Positions 7,375 through 15,388 of a stretch of DNA of 64,000 nt are shown here, piece by piece. The notes below the pieces were generated by a model. The model had not been told where the DNA came from and ran no database searches. It saw only the letters and a list, made by a program, of their open reading frames with translations. Source of the DNA: UBA1189 sp964570685 (lineage in GTDB: Bacteria > Bacteroidota > Bacteroidia > Bacteroidales > Bacteroidaceae); the NCBI GenBank assembly GCA_964570685.1, contig CAZMZC010000001.1, forward strand, positions 62,001 to 126,000, written 5' to 3'. Position 1 is the first letter of the stretch; the number at the start of each line of letters is the position of its first letter. Position numbers and translations under genes: made by a program.

Positions 7375-7668
7375 TTATTCTTCTACGCTCCGGTGTGCGT
7401 TGAGTCGTTGCGCCTCCTTGATGTCGTTTCCTGTAAGTATAATGACGTTCCACCCTCGCGCTGCATGGGTGCGTCGTTGCTCAAATCCGAGGCGGTTCAT
7501 GGCGAAGGCTACCTTCTTGGGGGAGAGAGGTCGCTTCACGGATCCGCCTATAAGCTCGATGATGCGCGTGGCGGTGAGGAACTCGCCCGTCTCGTCGCCA
7601 TAGGGCACGCGCAGATAGGTGGCGATGAGCTCCTCCTCCATGCAGGGCTCCGTCCCCTCGGATATATC
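7375..7668 (-). pseudogene. Remnant of a VirE/primase-type protein (DUF3874 C-terminus)
   Basis: Only the C-terminal domain survives: TGEFLTATRIIELIGG, LSPKKVAFAMNRLGFEQRR and GWNVI match the DUF3874 end of Bacteroidota VirE/primase-like proteins, which normally exceed 600 residues. The frame is open only back to a stop at 7669-7671, beside the small palindrome CCTCGGATATATCCTATCCGAGG. An internal ATG at 7641 could allow an 88-residue product, but a truncated pseudogene is more likely. Complete versions are the usual partners of DUF4248 and HU-HIG genes, so the loss suggests decay of the locus. The fragment sits exactly between two palindromes with related arms (7142-7372 and 7708-7764). Confidence 0.7.
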
Positions 7669-7707
7669 CTATCCGAGGGAGCTGAGATAGGGGAGCTATG
7701 AGGGAAG

Positions 7708-7764
7708 AGTTGTGACGCCACACCCTCAAATCACTGGATATGTGAGAGATGTGGCATCACAACT
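7708..7764. repeat. Inverted repeat with the same GTTGTGACGC core
   Basis: AGTTGTGACGCCACA (7708-7722) and TGTGGCATCACAACT (7750-7764) pair with one mismatch around a 27-base centre. The core matches the outer arms of the 7142-7372 palindrome on the other side of the primase remnant. Confidence 0.75.
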
Positions 7765-7842
7765 TTTTCCGCCGACCGATTCAACTGCAATTTGGCATCG
7801 TTTTACATCTACCATCTGGTACTATAACCTAATAAAACCACG

Positions 7843-7870
7843 AAGTCCCACCCCTCGCGGCGTGGGACTT
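7843..7870. terminator. Hairpin downstream of the barrel-gene fragment
   Basis: AAGTCCCAC / GTGGGACTT, 9-bp stem with a 10-base loop, about 30 bases beyond the stop of the decayed outer-membrane gene (minus strand). No clear T run. Confidence 0.4.
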
Positions 7871-7901
7871 GGCGGATGTGGTGATGTCATAGCCCATAGG
7901 C

Positions 7902-8852
7902 TTATTTTAAAATGCCAGCATCGGTGTCCTTGTTATTCAGGTCGGCCTCTTGTATCTTGGGTTTGAAACCGCGGTTCCAACGCCATGAGAGCGTCAGGAG
8001 GAAATGGTTCCCTGCTTCGGGGTTGCTTTGGCGGACAACCTTGTGTACCACATCATTGAGTGTCTCTACACGATTGTTTGTACCTCCGGGCTGCAATGGT
8101 TGCTCCCAGGTCACGCCAATCTTGAAATTCTTCCAATTGTAGGTGGCGTTAAGGGAACTGGTGTATTCGTTGTACCAAATGGTCTCTGCAAAAAGGCTGT
8201 TGTAGCGGCTCGCACAACGGGCTGAGAGATAAAATTTGCCGAGATAGCTTTCCAATGCGATATTGCCAGAGAAGAAACCTCGTTTGTTCGTATAGAGATA
8301 GCTTTTCGCATGAAAGTGGTTGTAACTTCCCGTACCGCTTACTATCAGCTTGTTGTTGAAAGCTGCATAGCGTAAGTAGGCCGTCAGGACCAACTGGTTC
8401 ATATCGCGTTGGTTTTGAGCCTCGTTGTTAAAGAACACCTGTCCGTCAATCTCGTTACGGGTCACAGTTGGCATGATGGCATGTCTGTTTGATGCGTACG
8501 TAGCACTCAGCAAGGCATATACGTTAGCCTTATAGTAGGCAGCCCTCAACGTGTTTTCTATATGATTGAAGGGCTTGAGGAAGGGATTTCCCACGCTACG
8601 CTCCCACTGGTCTTTTTGGATGACAATGTCGTTCATTGATGCCAAAGAGGGCAGACGGGGAGCAAGGCTGAATCGATAGCCCAGACTGGTGGTGGACGAA
8701 ACCCAATAATTGAGGTTGACCTGCGGATTGAGTATTTGCTTATGATACTGGCCTTCCTTCTGGTTATAATACTGGTCATCCAAGGATAGGCTTGCGCTTC
8801 CTGAAAGTTGTTTCCAACGTCCATCTACCTGGACATAGGCAACCGTTCTATT
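7902..8852 (-). pseudogene. 5'-truncated outer-membrane beta-barrel protein
   Basis: About 317 codons of the C-terminal half of a TonB-receptor-like/OMP beta-barrel protein: alternating aromatic strands, for example LNYWVSSTTSLGYRFSL and TSSLNATYNWKNFKIGV. The frame is closed by a TGA at 8853-8855 and no start, signal peptide or plug domain precedes it, so the 5' part is missing. The LAPRLPSLASM...GNPFLKP segment resembles the LPDIQSL...YGNDALKK segment of the intact 886-residue barrel at 16817-19477, so the two are probably members of one family. The breakpoint near 8853 lies just before the promoter of the RhuM-like/Doc pair, consistent with deletion when that module arrived. Confidence 0.75.
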
Positions 8853-8958
8853 TCATTACCTTGCGTTTCTTTGCTAAATTGCCATTTCCCGTATTTCCGA
8901 AGTTTTCAGCGTAATGCGTTTATTATCAGTGCAAGATGCACTATTATTCCGATTTCGG

Positions 8959-8989
8959 TTGATTATTCCAGCGTTTTTTAGTAACTTTG
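8959..8989 (+). promoter_or_regulatory. Promoter of the RhuM-like/Doc operon
   Basis: TTG at 8959-8961, 20 bases, TAACTTTG at 8982-8989 (full match). The ATG is 31 bases downstream. Confidence 0.75.
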
Positions 8990-9020
8990 CGACATCGACC
9001 ATAAGTTAACACAGTTTCAA

Positions 9021-10037
9021 ATGAAAGACCTTACCGTATCCCAAATAGAGAGGCAGAATGTTCTGAACAATCGCTTTGCCGTGGATAAGATACAAGAGCG
9101 GCTCGATATAGCCGGTATGCTTTTTGATGGCGAATATCGTTTCACAAAGAAGATGGTTGCAGATTTTTATCAAGTAGACATCTCTACGATTGACCGATAT
9201 TTGCTTTCAAACTCGGACGAGCTTAAACATAATGGCTATTTTTTATGTAAGGGTAAATCATTGAAAGATTTTAAGTTAGAATTTGGTCACCTTATAAATG
9301 AGGCGAGCAAAACTACGCAGTTGGGACTATTCAACTTTCGTGCTTTTCTGAACTTGGGCATGCTACTCACCGAAAGCGAACAGGCAAAAAGGGTGCGTAG
9401 TCTTATCTTGGACATGGTAATCGTAACCATCAACGAAAAAACGGGGGGGGGGACGAAATACATCAACCGCAGGGATGTGAACTACATACCGGCCGCCGTA
9501 ACAGAGGAGAACTATCGCAAGAACCTCACCGCCGCCATAAACCAGTATGTAGACGGACACCCGACATATAAGTATGCGCAGATTACGGATTTCATCTATA
9601 GGGCCGTCTTCAAGGAGAATGCCAAAGAGTATAGGGAGGTGCTGAAGTTGGAAGCAAAGGATAATGTAAGACACACGCTCTATGCAGAAGTATTGTTGGT
9701 CATCTCCTCCTTTGAGAATGGCGTTGGCGCAGCCATCTATGAGCGCTTCAAGGCAAACGGTGGTAGACAATTGACCGTGGACGAGGTGGAAACCATCGTG
9801 GAAGAGTTGGCCGAACACCCGATGCAGAAACCTTACCTGAACGACGCCAGAGCAAAGATGGCATCGAGAGACCTCAGTTTCAGAGATGCCTATCATGGGA
9901 ATATCGCAGAATATCTGAGAGCTGTTACTCCAGAAGAGTTTGAACGCTTCATCGGAGACCAGTCTATCGACTTTGACCATATTTTGGCCGACAACAAGGA
10001 TGTGCTCAAACGCTTAAAACAGGCCGAAGATGAATAA
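9021..10037 (+). CDS. RhuM-like DNA-binding protein, partner of a Doc toxin, with G10 tract
   Basis: 338-residue protein. The N-terminal part (about residues 30-90) has a helix-turn-helix-like segment, KKMVADFYQVDISTIDRYL, reminiscent of the RhuM/ORF6N-type DNA-binding proteins of Bacteroidota; the remainder is helical and charged. It overlaps the following Doc gene by 8 bases, so it probably acts as the antitoxin or regulator of that toxin (inferred from context). Odd feature: a run of 10 G at 9443-9452 inside codons 141-144 (Thr-Gly-Gly-Gly). A one-base slip would truncate the protein at less than half length and uncouple it from the toxin. Family assignment is moderate; existence as a gene is strong. 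Confidence 0.72.
   Translation: MKDLTVSQIERQNVLNNRFAVDKIQERLDIAGMLFDGEYRFTKKMVADFYQVDISTIDRYLLSNSDELKHNGYFLCKGKSLKDFKLEFGHLINEASKTTQLGLFNFRAFLNLGMLLTESEQAKRVRSLILDMVIVTINEKTGGGTKYINRRDVNYIPAAVTEENYRKNLTAAINQYVDGHPTYKYAQITDFIYRAVFKENAKEYREVLKLEAKDNVRHTLYAEVLLVISSFENGVGAAIYERFKANGGRQLTVDEVETIVEELAEHPMQKPYLNDARAKMASRDLSFRDAYHGNIAEYLRAVTPEEFERFIGDQSIDFDHILADNKDVLKRLKQAEDE
9443..9452. repeat. Poly-G tract (10 G) in a coding sequence
   Basis: Uninterrupted G10 preceded by AAAAAAC and followed by AC. It is the only homopolymer of this kind I saw inside a gene in the window; such tracts are classic slipped-strand sites. Confidence 0.9.
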
Positions 10038-10503
10038 GGAGATTGACTACATTGACTACGACGAAGCACTGACCATCTATGGCAAGATGATTGATGCCAG
10101 TGACGGCGGCTTCGAAGGAGTGCGCGACGAAGGTGGTATACGCGCAACATTGGATTTTGTGCAAAACGACCTCTACTATCCCACCTTTGCAGAAAAGTTG
10201 ACCTATCTGATGTACCGGTTCTGCTCAGGGCACTTCTTCAACGATGGCAACAAACGCATAGCACTGACACTCGGTACCTACTTTCTGCATAAAAATAAGT
10301 ACTATTGGCATGCCTGTATCTGTATGCGTACATTGGAGTCTATTATATACCATGTAGCCGCATCAAACATTGACCAAGACCTGCTACAAAGAATTGTAGA
10401 TAGCTTCATGGCTGGCGAAGATTACGACGAAGCCTTAAAATTGGATATCGCCAAAGCCATGAGCAATGGAGCGTTGGGTATACAAGGTGAGGATTACGAA
10501 TAA
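10030..10503 (+). CDS. Death-on-curing (Doc/Fic) family toxin
   Basis: 157-residue Fic-fold protein. The motif HFFNDGNKR (His68, Asp72, Asn74, Lys75, Arg76) is the Doc form, with Lys where AMP-transferring Fic proteins have Gly; Doc itself phosphorylates EF-Tu and halts translation. The early segment GGFEGVRDEGGIRATL is also typical of Doc. The start overlaps the upstream RhuM-like gene by 8 bases, indicating translational coupling. The usual small Phd antitoxin is absent, and its place is taken by the 338-residue upstream protein. All key motif residues are present, so the toxin is probably intact. Confidence 0.88.
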   Translation: MNKEIDYIDYDEALTIYGKMIDASDGGFEGVRDEGGIRATLDFVQNDLYYPTFAEKLTYLMYRFCSGHFFNDGNKRIALTLGTYFLHKNKYYWHACICMRTLESIIYHVAASNIDQDLLQRIVDSFMAGEDYDEALKLDIAKAMSNGALGIQGEDYE

Positions 10504-10567
10504 GCAAAGCAACACCGAACTACCCCTGCCGACCGACGGGCGGCTATCTGTAAATCCCCAATCACAC

Positions 10568-10604
10568 AAAAAGCGAATAAGGCATCCCATCCCTATCCGC
10601 TTTT
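10568..10604 (+). terminator. Hairpin after the Doc gene
   Basis: AAAAAGCGAATAAGG ... CCCTATCCGCTTTT forms an imperfect stem ending in a T run, 65 bases after the toxin stop. Confidence 0.55.
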
Positions 10605-10640
10605 GAATAACGCTCCTCAAGAATCTACCTATAAAACGAC

Positions 10641-10670
10641 TCAAGCCCGAACGGCAAGGCTCGGGCTTGA
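10641..10670. terminator. Hairpin between convergent Doc and MFS genes
   Basis: TCAAGCCCGA / TCGGGCTTGA, perfect 10-bp stem, 10-base loop, 26 bases beyond the MFS stop on the minus strand. Confidence 0.65.
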
Positions 10671-10695
10671 TACTGTATTGTTACTTCGCCAAAAT

Positions 10696-12297
10696 TTAAG
10701 TCTCGCGACATCCGTGCTTTGGCGCGGCAGTCTTCCGCTTCCAGCGTATCGAGGCATACACCTGCCGCAAGGTGGGGTAGGTGAGGCGTACGTGGCGGCG
10801 GAAGTGCCCCATCGTGATGAGGATGAGGGTGATGATGCCGATGACGGTGGCCAGTCCGTAGAGGTGGCGCAGGCTCACGAGCATGGCGCTCTGACTGACG
10901 GCATGGGCCGCTTCGCCGAAAGTGCCCATGGTGCTGAGCACGGCACCGTTGGCTTGCGAGCCGAGCAGGGCCATCTGTTCGCTCATCGTGCCCGTGAAGA
11001 GGTGCCCGAAAAGGGCCGAGCCCAAGGCTGCGCCACATCCTATGCGCACGAATCCGAGGATGGTGAGCACTTGGAAACGGTGCTGGAACGGCACGATGCC
11101 TTCAATGTAAGTGGTGAGCACGATGAACACCATCGCATGGCCTGCACCATAGAGCAGCATGGGCAGGTAGAGGGCGTGGATGGGCGTGTGGGGCGAGATG
11201 AGGGTGCAGAGCAGCGCCTCGTACATCGTGAGCAGGAGGAACGAGAGGAAGGTGAGCCGCTTCCATCCCCATCCTAACCGCTCGATGCACTGGGTGCTCA
11301 CGACACCGCCGAGGACGACGCCGAGGAGGGCTGCCCATCGCGGACGGGCTGTGGCGAGGTGGGAGAAGCCCAGCACCTCGTCGGTAAAGATATGTTGCAG
11401 CACGCTCTCGGTAGACATCATCACGCAAGCCACGAGGAAGAGCACCACCACCTGCAGCAGGTTGTGGTAGCGGAAGGCGGCAAAGGGGATATAGGGATGG
11501 CGGCCCCGCTGCATGCGCCACAGGTTGCACCCCACGGTGATGAGGATGATGCCTATGGCCAGGTGTATGTAGGGCGAGTGGAACCAGTCGAGCCGGCTGC
11601 CATAGACGAAGATGAAGGCAAAGGCAAGCAGCATCACGCTCCACAGCATCAGCCCCATCCAACCTATGCCGTAGAGGGGCTGACGGGGCATGGCACGGCA
11701 GTTGCGCATCGCCACGAAGGCCAGCAGGGCAAGTGCCAGCAGGGCACCGATGGAGCAGTAGTTGACATATTGCCACGGCATGGCGTGGGTGATATGGGCG
11801 CTCACGATACCCGACAGCTCGATGCTGCCGAACACGACGGTGAAGACCAGCGAGAGGAACGGGGCGAAGTTGTAGCGCGGAGCCACCTTGAGCATCACCG
11901 ACGAGAATACCTCGAACGAGCCCCACAGCTTGAGCATACCGAACAGGAACGACAGCCCCACCATCAGGGGCACGAAGCGGGTGTGCAGGCACACCATGCT
12001 GATGAGCGCCATACCCAAGGTGCAGGTGAGCAGTATCTGCCGTGTGGTGAAGCGGAACTTCAGACGGAAGAGCAGCGGGAAGGTCATTGTGACGCCTATC
12101 ATGGCGGCAAAGCCACACATCAGTATGTCCTCGGAGTAGAGCGACAGGTCACCGGCCATCTGTGCCGACAGCCCCATGAAGATGCAGTCGCTCATCTGGA
12201 ACACGACGGGGAAGAGCAGTATGAGCCAGAACCGCCACCCTTCGGGCACGAAGTCGCGGAACATCGGCAGGGAGAATCCTCCTTGTTGTTGGGTCAT
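10696..12297 (-). CDS. MFS multidrug efflux transporter (DHA2/EmrB-like)
   Basis: Inner-membrane major-facilitator transporter of 533 residues with about 14 hydrophobic spans, the DHA2 (EmrB) layout. It would export drugs or toxic compounds by proton antiport. It is the last gene of a three-gene run TolC-type channel, HlyD-type adaptor, MFS pump, which together make a tripartite system across both membranes. The start is placed at ATG 12297 (MTQQQGGFSLPM), since the 15-residue upstream extension is polar and lacks support. A 160-base spacer with GGAGATAAA-type repeats separates it from the adaptor gene. The substrate is unknown. Confidence 0.87.
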   Translation of the reverse strand: MTQQQGGFSLPMFRDFVPEGWRFWLILLFPVVFQMSDCIFMGLSAQMAGDLSLYSEDILMCGFAAMIGVTMTFPLLFRLKFRFTTRQILLTCTLGMALISMVCLHTRFVPLMVGLSFLFGMLKLWGSFEVFSSVMLKVAPRYNFAPFLSLVFTVVFGSIELSGIVSAHITHAMPWQYVNYCSIGALLALALLAFVAMRNCRAMPRQPLYGIGWMGLMLWSVMLLAFAFIFVYGSRLDWFHSPYIHLAIGIILITVGCNLWRMQRGRHPYIPFAAFRYHNLLQVVVLFLVACVMMSTESVLQHIFTDEVLGFSHLATARPRWAALLGVVLGGVVSTQCIERLGWGWKRLTFLSFLLLTMYEALLCTLISPHTPIHALYLPMLLYGAGHAMVFIVLTTYIEGIVPFQHRFQVLTILGFVRIGCGAALGSALFGHLFTGTMSEQMALLGSQANGAVLSTMGTFGEAAHAVSQSAMLVSLRHLYGLATVIGIITLILITMGHFRRHVRLTYPTLRQVYASIRWKRKTAAPKHGCRET

Positions 12298-12457
12298 AGT
12301 GTTTATAGTTTTGAATTTATTCTTGTAGTTAAAGGGAGTCAAAGGGAGATATCGCTTCGCTCTTTATGGAGATAAAGGCCAAATGCCTTTTCGCGCGTAA
12401 TAACTATTGGCATTTATCTCCCTTTATCTCCTTCTATCTTATCTCCCAATGAGCAGA
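12298..12457. repeat. Spacer with GGAGATAAA repeats between pump and adaptor genes
   Basis: Contains GGAGATAAAGG and inverted copies CATTTATCTCC and CTTTATCTCC around 12366-12432; an imperfect stem-loop can form. It may tune expression of the downstream MFS gene. No gene seen. Confidence 0.5.
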
Positions 12458-13489
12458 TTACTTCAACTCACACTCCACATTCAGTCCGCTACGCAGCAAG
12501 GCGATATCTTCGCGGCTATTGCTCTCGTCGAAGCTGATCTTCACAGGTACGCGCTGCTCCACCTTGACGAAGTTGCCGGCCGCGTTGTCCTGCGGCACGA
12601 GCGCATACTGCGCCCCTGTGGCGGGAGAGATGGCTGTGACGGTGCCCGTGTACTCCTTGCCCGGGATGGCATCTACGCTGATGCGCACCTTGGCACCGAG
12701 GGCAATGTTTTTCAGCTGCTTCTCGCGGTAGTTGGCCACCACCCAGTGCTCCTTGTCGTCCACGATGGTGAGCAGCGTGCGTCCGGGCTGCACCAGTTCG
12801 CCTGCCTGCACATCGATGCGCGAGGCATAGCCGTCGCAGGGGGCCACGATGACCGTGCGCGAGAGGTTCACCTGTGCCAGTTCCCAAGCCGCCTTGGCAG
12901 CCTCGATGGCCGCTTCGCTCTGGTCGAGGCGTTGGGTCTGCTCCGACTTGACGAGGCGTGTGCTCTGCTGTTGCAGGCGCATGGTCTCGTACTTGGCCTT
13001 CATCGAGAGGTAGTGGGTCTCTACGGCATCAAACTCCTGCCGTGTCACCGCCTCGCTCGCGAGCAGTGCCTGGTAGCGCTTGTAGTTGCTCTCGGCCAGC
13101 GCCATATTGGCACTCACCTCCTTCATAGCCGCGTCGCTCACGGCGATATTGTTCGTGGTGGTCTCTATCGAGGTGCCCTGCGCGGTGCGGTTCACGAGCG
13201 CGTTCTGATAGCCCGCCTCGGCCTGTGCCACGTGAAGGCGAAACTCCGTGTCTTCGATGATGAGCAGCGTGTCGCCCCTCTTCACACGGGCATAGTCCTG
13301 CACGCGCACCTCCTCCACGAAGCCCTGCACCTTGGCGGTCACGGCTACCAGGTGCTGGCGCACCTGCGCATTGTCGGTGAAGGTGGTACTGTTGAGATGG
13401 ATAAACTTGCTGCATACCCACACGAGGCCGCAGACGATGAAGGCAAGGATAAAGGTGTTGCCTATGATTTTCTGTTGTTTCTTGTTCAT
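12458..13489 (-). CDS. HlyD/EmrA-family membrane fusion protein
   Basis: Periplasmic adaptor of 343 residues. One N-terminal membrane anchor (NTFILAFIVCGLVWVC) is followed by a split lipoyl/barrel-sandwich domain (VTAKVQGFVEEVRVQDYARV and VIVAPCDGYASRIDVQAGEL) around a long alpha-helical hairpin (about residues 85-215), then a beta-barrel domain containing DAIPGKEYTGTV. It links the MFS pump to the TolC channel. It starts 27 bases after the TolC stop. Length and domain order are normal for EmrA. Confidence 0.9.
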   Translation of the reverse strand: MNKKQQKIIGNTFILAFIVCGLVWVCSKFIHLNSTTFTDNAQVRQHLVAVTAKVQGFVEEVRVQDYARVKRGDTLLIIEDTEFRLHVAQAEAGYQNALVNRTAQGTSIETTTNNIAVSDAAMKEVSANMALAESNYKRYQALLASEAVTRQEFDAVETHYLSMKAKYETMRLQQQSTRLVKSEQTQRLDQSEAAIEAAKAAWELAQVNLSRTVIVAPCDGYASRIDVQAGELVQPGRTLLTIVDDKEHWVVANYREKQLKNIALGAKVRISVDAIPGKEYTGTVTAISPATGAQYALVPQDNAAGNFVKVEQRVPVKISFDESNSREDIALLRSGLNVECELK

Positions 13490-13516
13490 ATTGGTTGATG
13501 GTGTTTTGTTGTTAGA

Positions 13517-14824
13517 TTACAGTTCTCCGCACACAAACAGCAGCTTGTAGTGGCAGAACAGGCGGTTGATGCGGGCATTCTTCAGCTCCAGCTCGGCAGC
13601 CAGCACAGCGTTGGAGGCATCGAGCATATCGGTCAGCAGGGCGAGGTCGTTGGCATAGCGCTTGGCCGTGATGTCATAGTTCTGCTTGGCCAGCTCCACG
13701 CTCTTGCCGCGCACCTCCACCTCGTTCTCGGCCTCGCACAGGCGTATGTATGCCTCCTCTACGGCATTGCCTATCTGCTCCTCCACGTGCTCCGACTGGG
13801 CAAGGGCACGTTGCGTGTTGAGCCTTGCCGCCCTCACCTTGTCGCCCGCCTTGTACAGCGCACCGATGTTGTAGCTGATGCCTACGCCCACTGCCCAGTA
13901 GTTGAAGTTCTTGTTGAGCACGGGCACCTCAATGGTGACAGGGCCGTCGAGGTGCTCTTGGGCAAAGAGCGCCACCTTGGGGAGTCGCTCGGCCTGCGCC
14001 ACGCGCTCCTTCAGGCGGCTCATCGTCACGGCAGCCTCCATCTGTTGCAGGTCTATGGAGCCATTGGCGGCACGGTCGTGCCACGCGGTGCCCGTGTCGG
14101 ATGCCGTGTAGCGGTCCACCACACTGCTGTCGGCCACGATGCGTATGTCCTCGTCAAGGTCGAGCGCCTTGAGCAGCTGCCGGTTATAGATGGTGCAGGC
14201 ATTGGCGATGCGCGTGCGTTGCAGCTTCAGGTTTTCCAGCTGTAGCTCATAGCGTGTGAGCGCATTCTGCAGCACCGTGCCCTGCTCGCGCTTGGCTGTG
14301 AGGTGCGCTATCACCCGTTCGGTGAGCCCGATGTTCTCGTCGTACACCTGCACCTGGCTCTGCACCTTCAGCAGGTTGAGGTAGTCGCCCAGCAGACGGA
14401 AGCGCACCTGCTGCCTGCTCTTCGCATAGTCGAGCTCGGCCATGCGGTGCCCCTGCTTCGAGAGGGCAATGCCGTTGCTCACGGCTCCGCCGGCATAGAT
14501 TACCTGACTGGCGCTGAGGGCAAAGTTGGCCCCGAAGTGCGGTATATCCACCGCCATTCCGTTCGAGAAGTCGCGGTCCCACACGTAGCCGTCGCCCAGG
14601 TAGCTGGCCGATAGCGAAGCGCTGATGTCGGGCAGTCGCGATGCCTCGGCCGCCTTCACCTCCTTGGCTGCAGCCTCCACGGCATAGCGGGCCGCCTGCA
14701 GGCTCTGTTCGGTACTGTCCGCCGTGGCAAACAGCGCTTCGGGCGTGAGCACCAGCGTCCGCTGCGCCTGCGTCCCCAAGGCCATCGCCACAGAGGTTAG
14801 GAATAGAAAAAGTTTCTGTTTCAT
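13517..14824 (-). CDS. TolC-family outer-membrane efflux channel
   Basis: 435-residue outer-membrane factor. A signal peptide (MKQKLFLFLTSVAMALGTQAQ) precedes two alpha-helical/beta-strand repeats of the TolC (OEP) type, with long heptad-rich helices such as SLQAARYAVEAAAKEV and NAVEEAYIRLCEAENEV. It forms the exit duct for the adaptor and MFS pump encoded downstream. It is the first gene of the operon and is preceded by a promoter at 15137-15168 and a leader of about 300 nt rich in stems. Confidence 0.9.
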   Translation of the reverse strand: MKQKLFLFLTSVAMALGTQAQRTLVLTPEALFATADSTEQSLQAARYAVEAAAKEVKAAEASRLPDISASLSASYLGDGYVWDRDFSNGMAVDIPHFGANFALSASQVIYAGGAVSNGIALSKQGHRMAELDYAKSRQQVRFRLLGDYLNLLKVQSQVQVYDENIGLTERVIAHLTAKREQGTVLQNALTRYELQLENLKLQRTRIANACTIYNRQLLKALDLDEDIRIVADSSVVDRYTASDTGTAWHDRAANGSIDLQQMEAAVTMSRLKERVAQAERLPKVALFAQEHLDGPVTIEVPVLNKNFNYWAVGVGISYNIGALYKAGDKVRAARLNTQRALAQSEHVEEQIGNAVEEAYIRLCEAENEVEVRGKSVELAKQNYDITAKRYANDLALLTDMLDASNAVLAAELELKNARINRLFCHYKLLFVCGEL

Positions 14825-15130
14825 ACGTTAATAGAGTTGTTGTTATGATGTTGATATTTCGTGCACGCGCTACACGTCGGCTGCCTGTCAGGGGGTACGG
14901 AGTGCCACGCACTCCCGCCCGCGGTGCTCCCTCTACGTGGGGAGTATCGTGACAGTCGACAAGCCTCGCATAGCCCCCGGGCTACACGTGGCACAGATAT
15001 GCTATGTTTACAAGATTATTGCTCCGGGCTTCATCGTTATACGTTATGGGTAATAATGTACTAACTTAAAGCTGAAACCGGACTTACGTGCGAGAACCGC
15101 ACTACGCGTTAATTATACGCCTAAGTTTTC
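14825..15130 (-). ncRNA. Structured ~300-nt 5' leader of the efflux operon
   Basis: No gene fits here. On the transcript strand I see an enclosing stem CUGUCA / UGACAG (14950-14955 with 14885-14890) that holds two hairpins, CUCCC / GGGAG (14940-14944 with 14927-14931) and the perfect GGAGUGC-GUG-GCACUCC (14899-14915). A CAUAGC / GCUAUG stem lies before it. Three copies of a (C/G)ACGUG-UAG/AGAG-type motif recur. This may be a riboswitch-like or attenuator element. Class not recognised. Confidence 0.45.
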
Positions 15131-15136
15131 GAGGCG

Positions 15137-15168
15137 CAAAGTTCCCAAAAAGTTTCCTAAAAACCAAA
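15137..15168 (-). promoter_or_regulatory. Promoter of the efflux operon
   Basis: On the minus strand TTTG (15165-15168), exactly 20 bases, GAACTTTG (15137-15144; one mismatch to TAnnTTTG). Transcription would start near 15130, leaving a leader of about 305 nt before tolC. Confidence 0.6.
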
Positions 15169-15310
15169 CCTCCACCCCCACTTTTCTCCTCCCTCGGCAG
15201 GTGAAATCCCGCCTCACAGACACGTGAAACCTCCAAAATGCAATGGTGCCTTTGCATTTTGGTCCTTTGTGTGGGGAGAGGACTCCGTCCTGGCAGGTAC
15301 CATCGAAAGA

Positions 15311-15379
15311 GGCTCTTCTGCGGAGCCGTCCGTTAGAAAAATCAGAGCCGTCCGATTTTCTTGGCGGACGGCTCTGATT
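15311..15379. repeat. Second copy of the AGAGCCGTCCG hairpin element
   Basis: Perfect 15-bp stem AATCAGAGCCGTCCG / CGGACGGCTCTGATT (15340-15379), the same stem as 7018-7059, with a neighbouring half copy CGGAGCCGTCCG on the other side. The whole unit is inverted relative to the one at 7 kb. It also sits just beyond the stop of the PIN toxin gene and may terminate it. Confidence 0.8.
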
Positions 15380-15388
15380 CTGAGTGGG

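Noticed and set aside
7120..7380. Reading the 231-bp palindrome as a simple terminator
   Set aside because: The arms are far apart, symmetric over the whole length and contain internal repeated cores; a proper terminator already exists at 7018-7059.
7481..7729. Alternative 82-codon ORF overlapping the DUF3874 remnant
   Set aside because: The other frame has the recognisable family motifs; this one is Arg/His-rich shadow sequence.
11359..12375. Long plus-strand ORF (338 codons) opposite the MFS transporter
   Set aside because: It is a shadow of the high-GC codon pattern of the transporter gene; composition is His/Glu/Gln-rich without domain character. The same holds for other long antisense ORFs (for example in the adaptor, TolC, pnp, guaB, recQ, clpX, lptB and M16 genes).
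15070..15110. Resemblance to group II intron domain V in the efflux leader
   Set aside because: GAAACCGG...GAACCGC lacks the paired 34-nt hairpin and AGC triad expected for domain V, and no reverse transcriptase gene is near.
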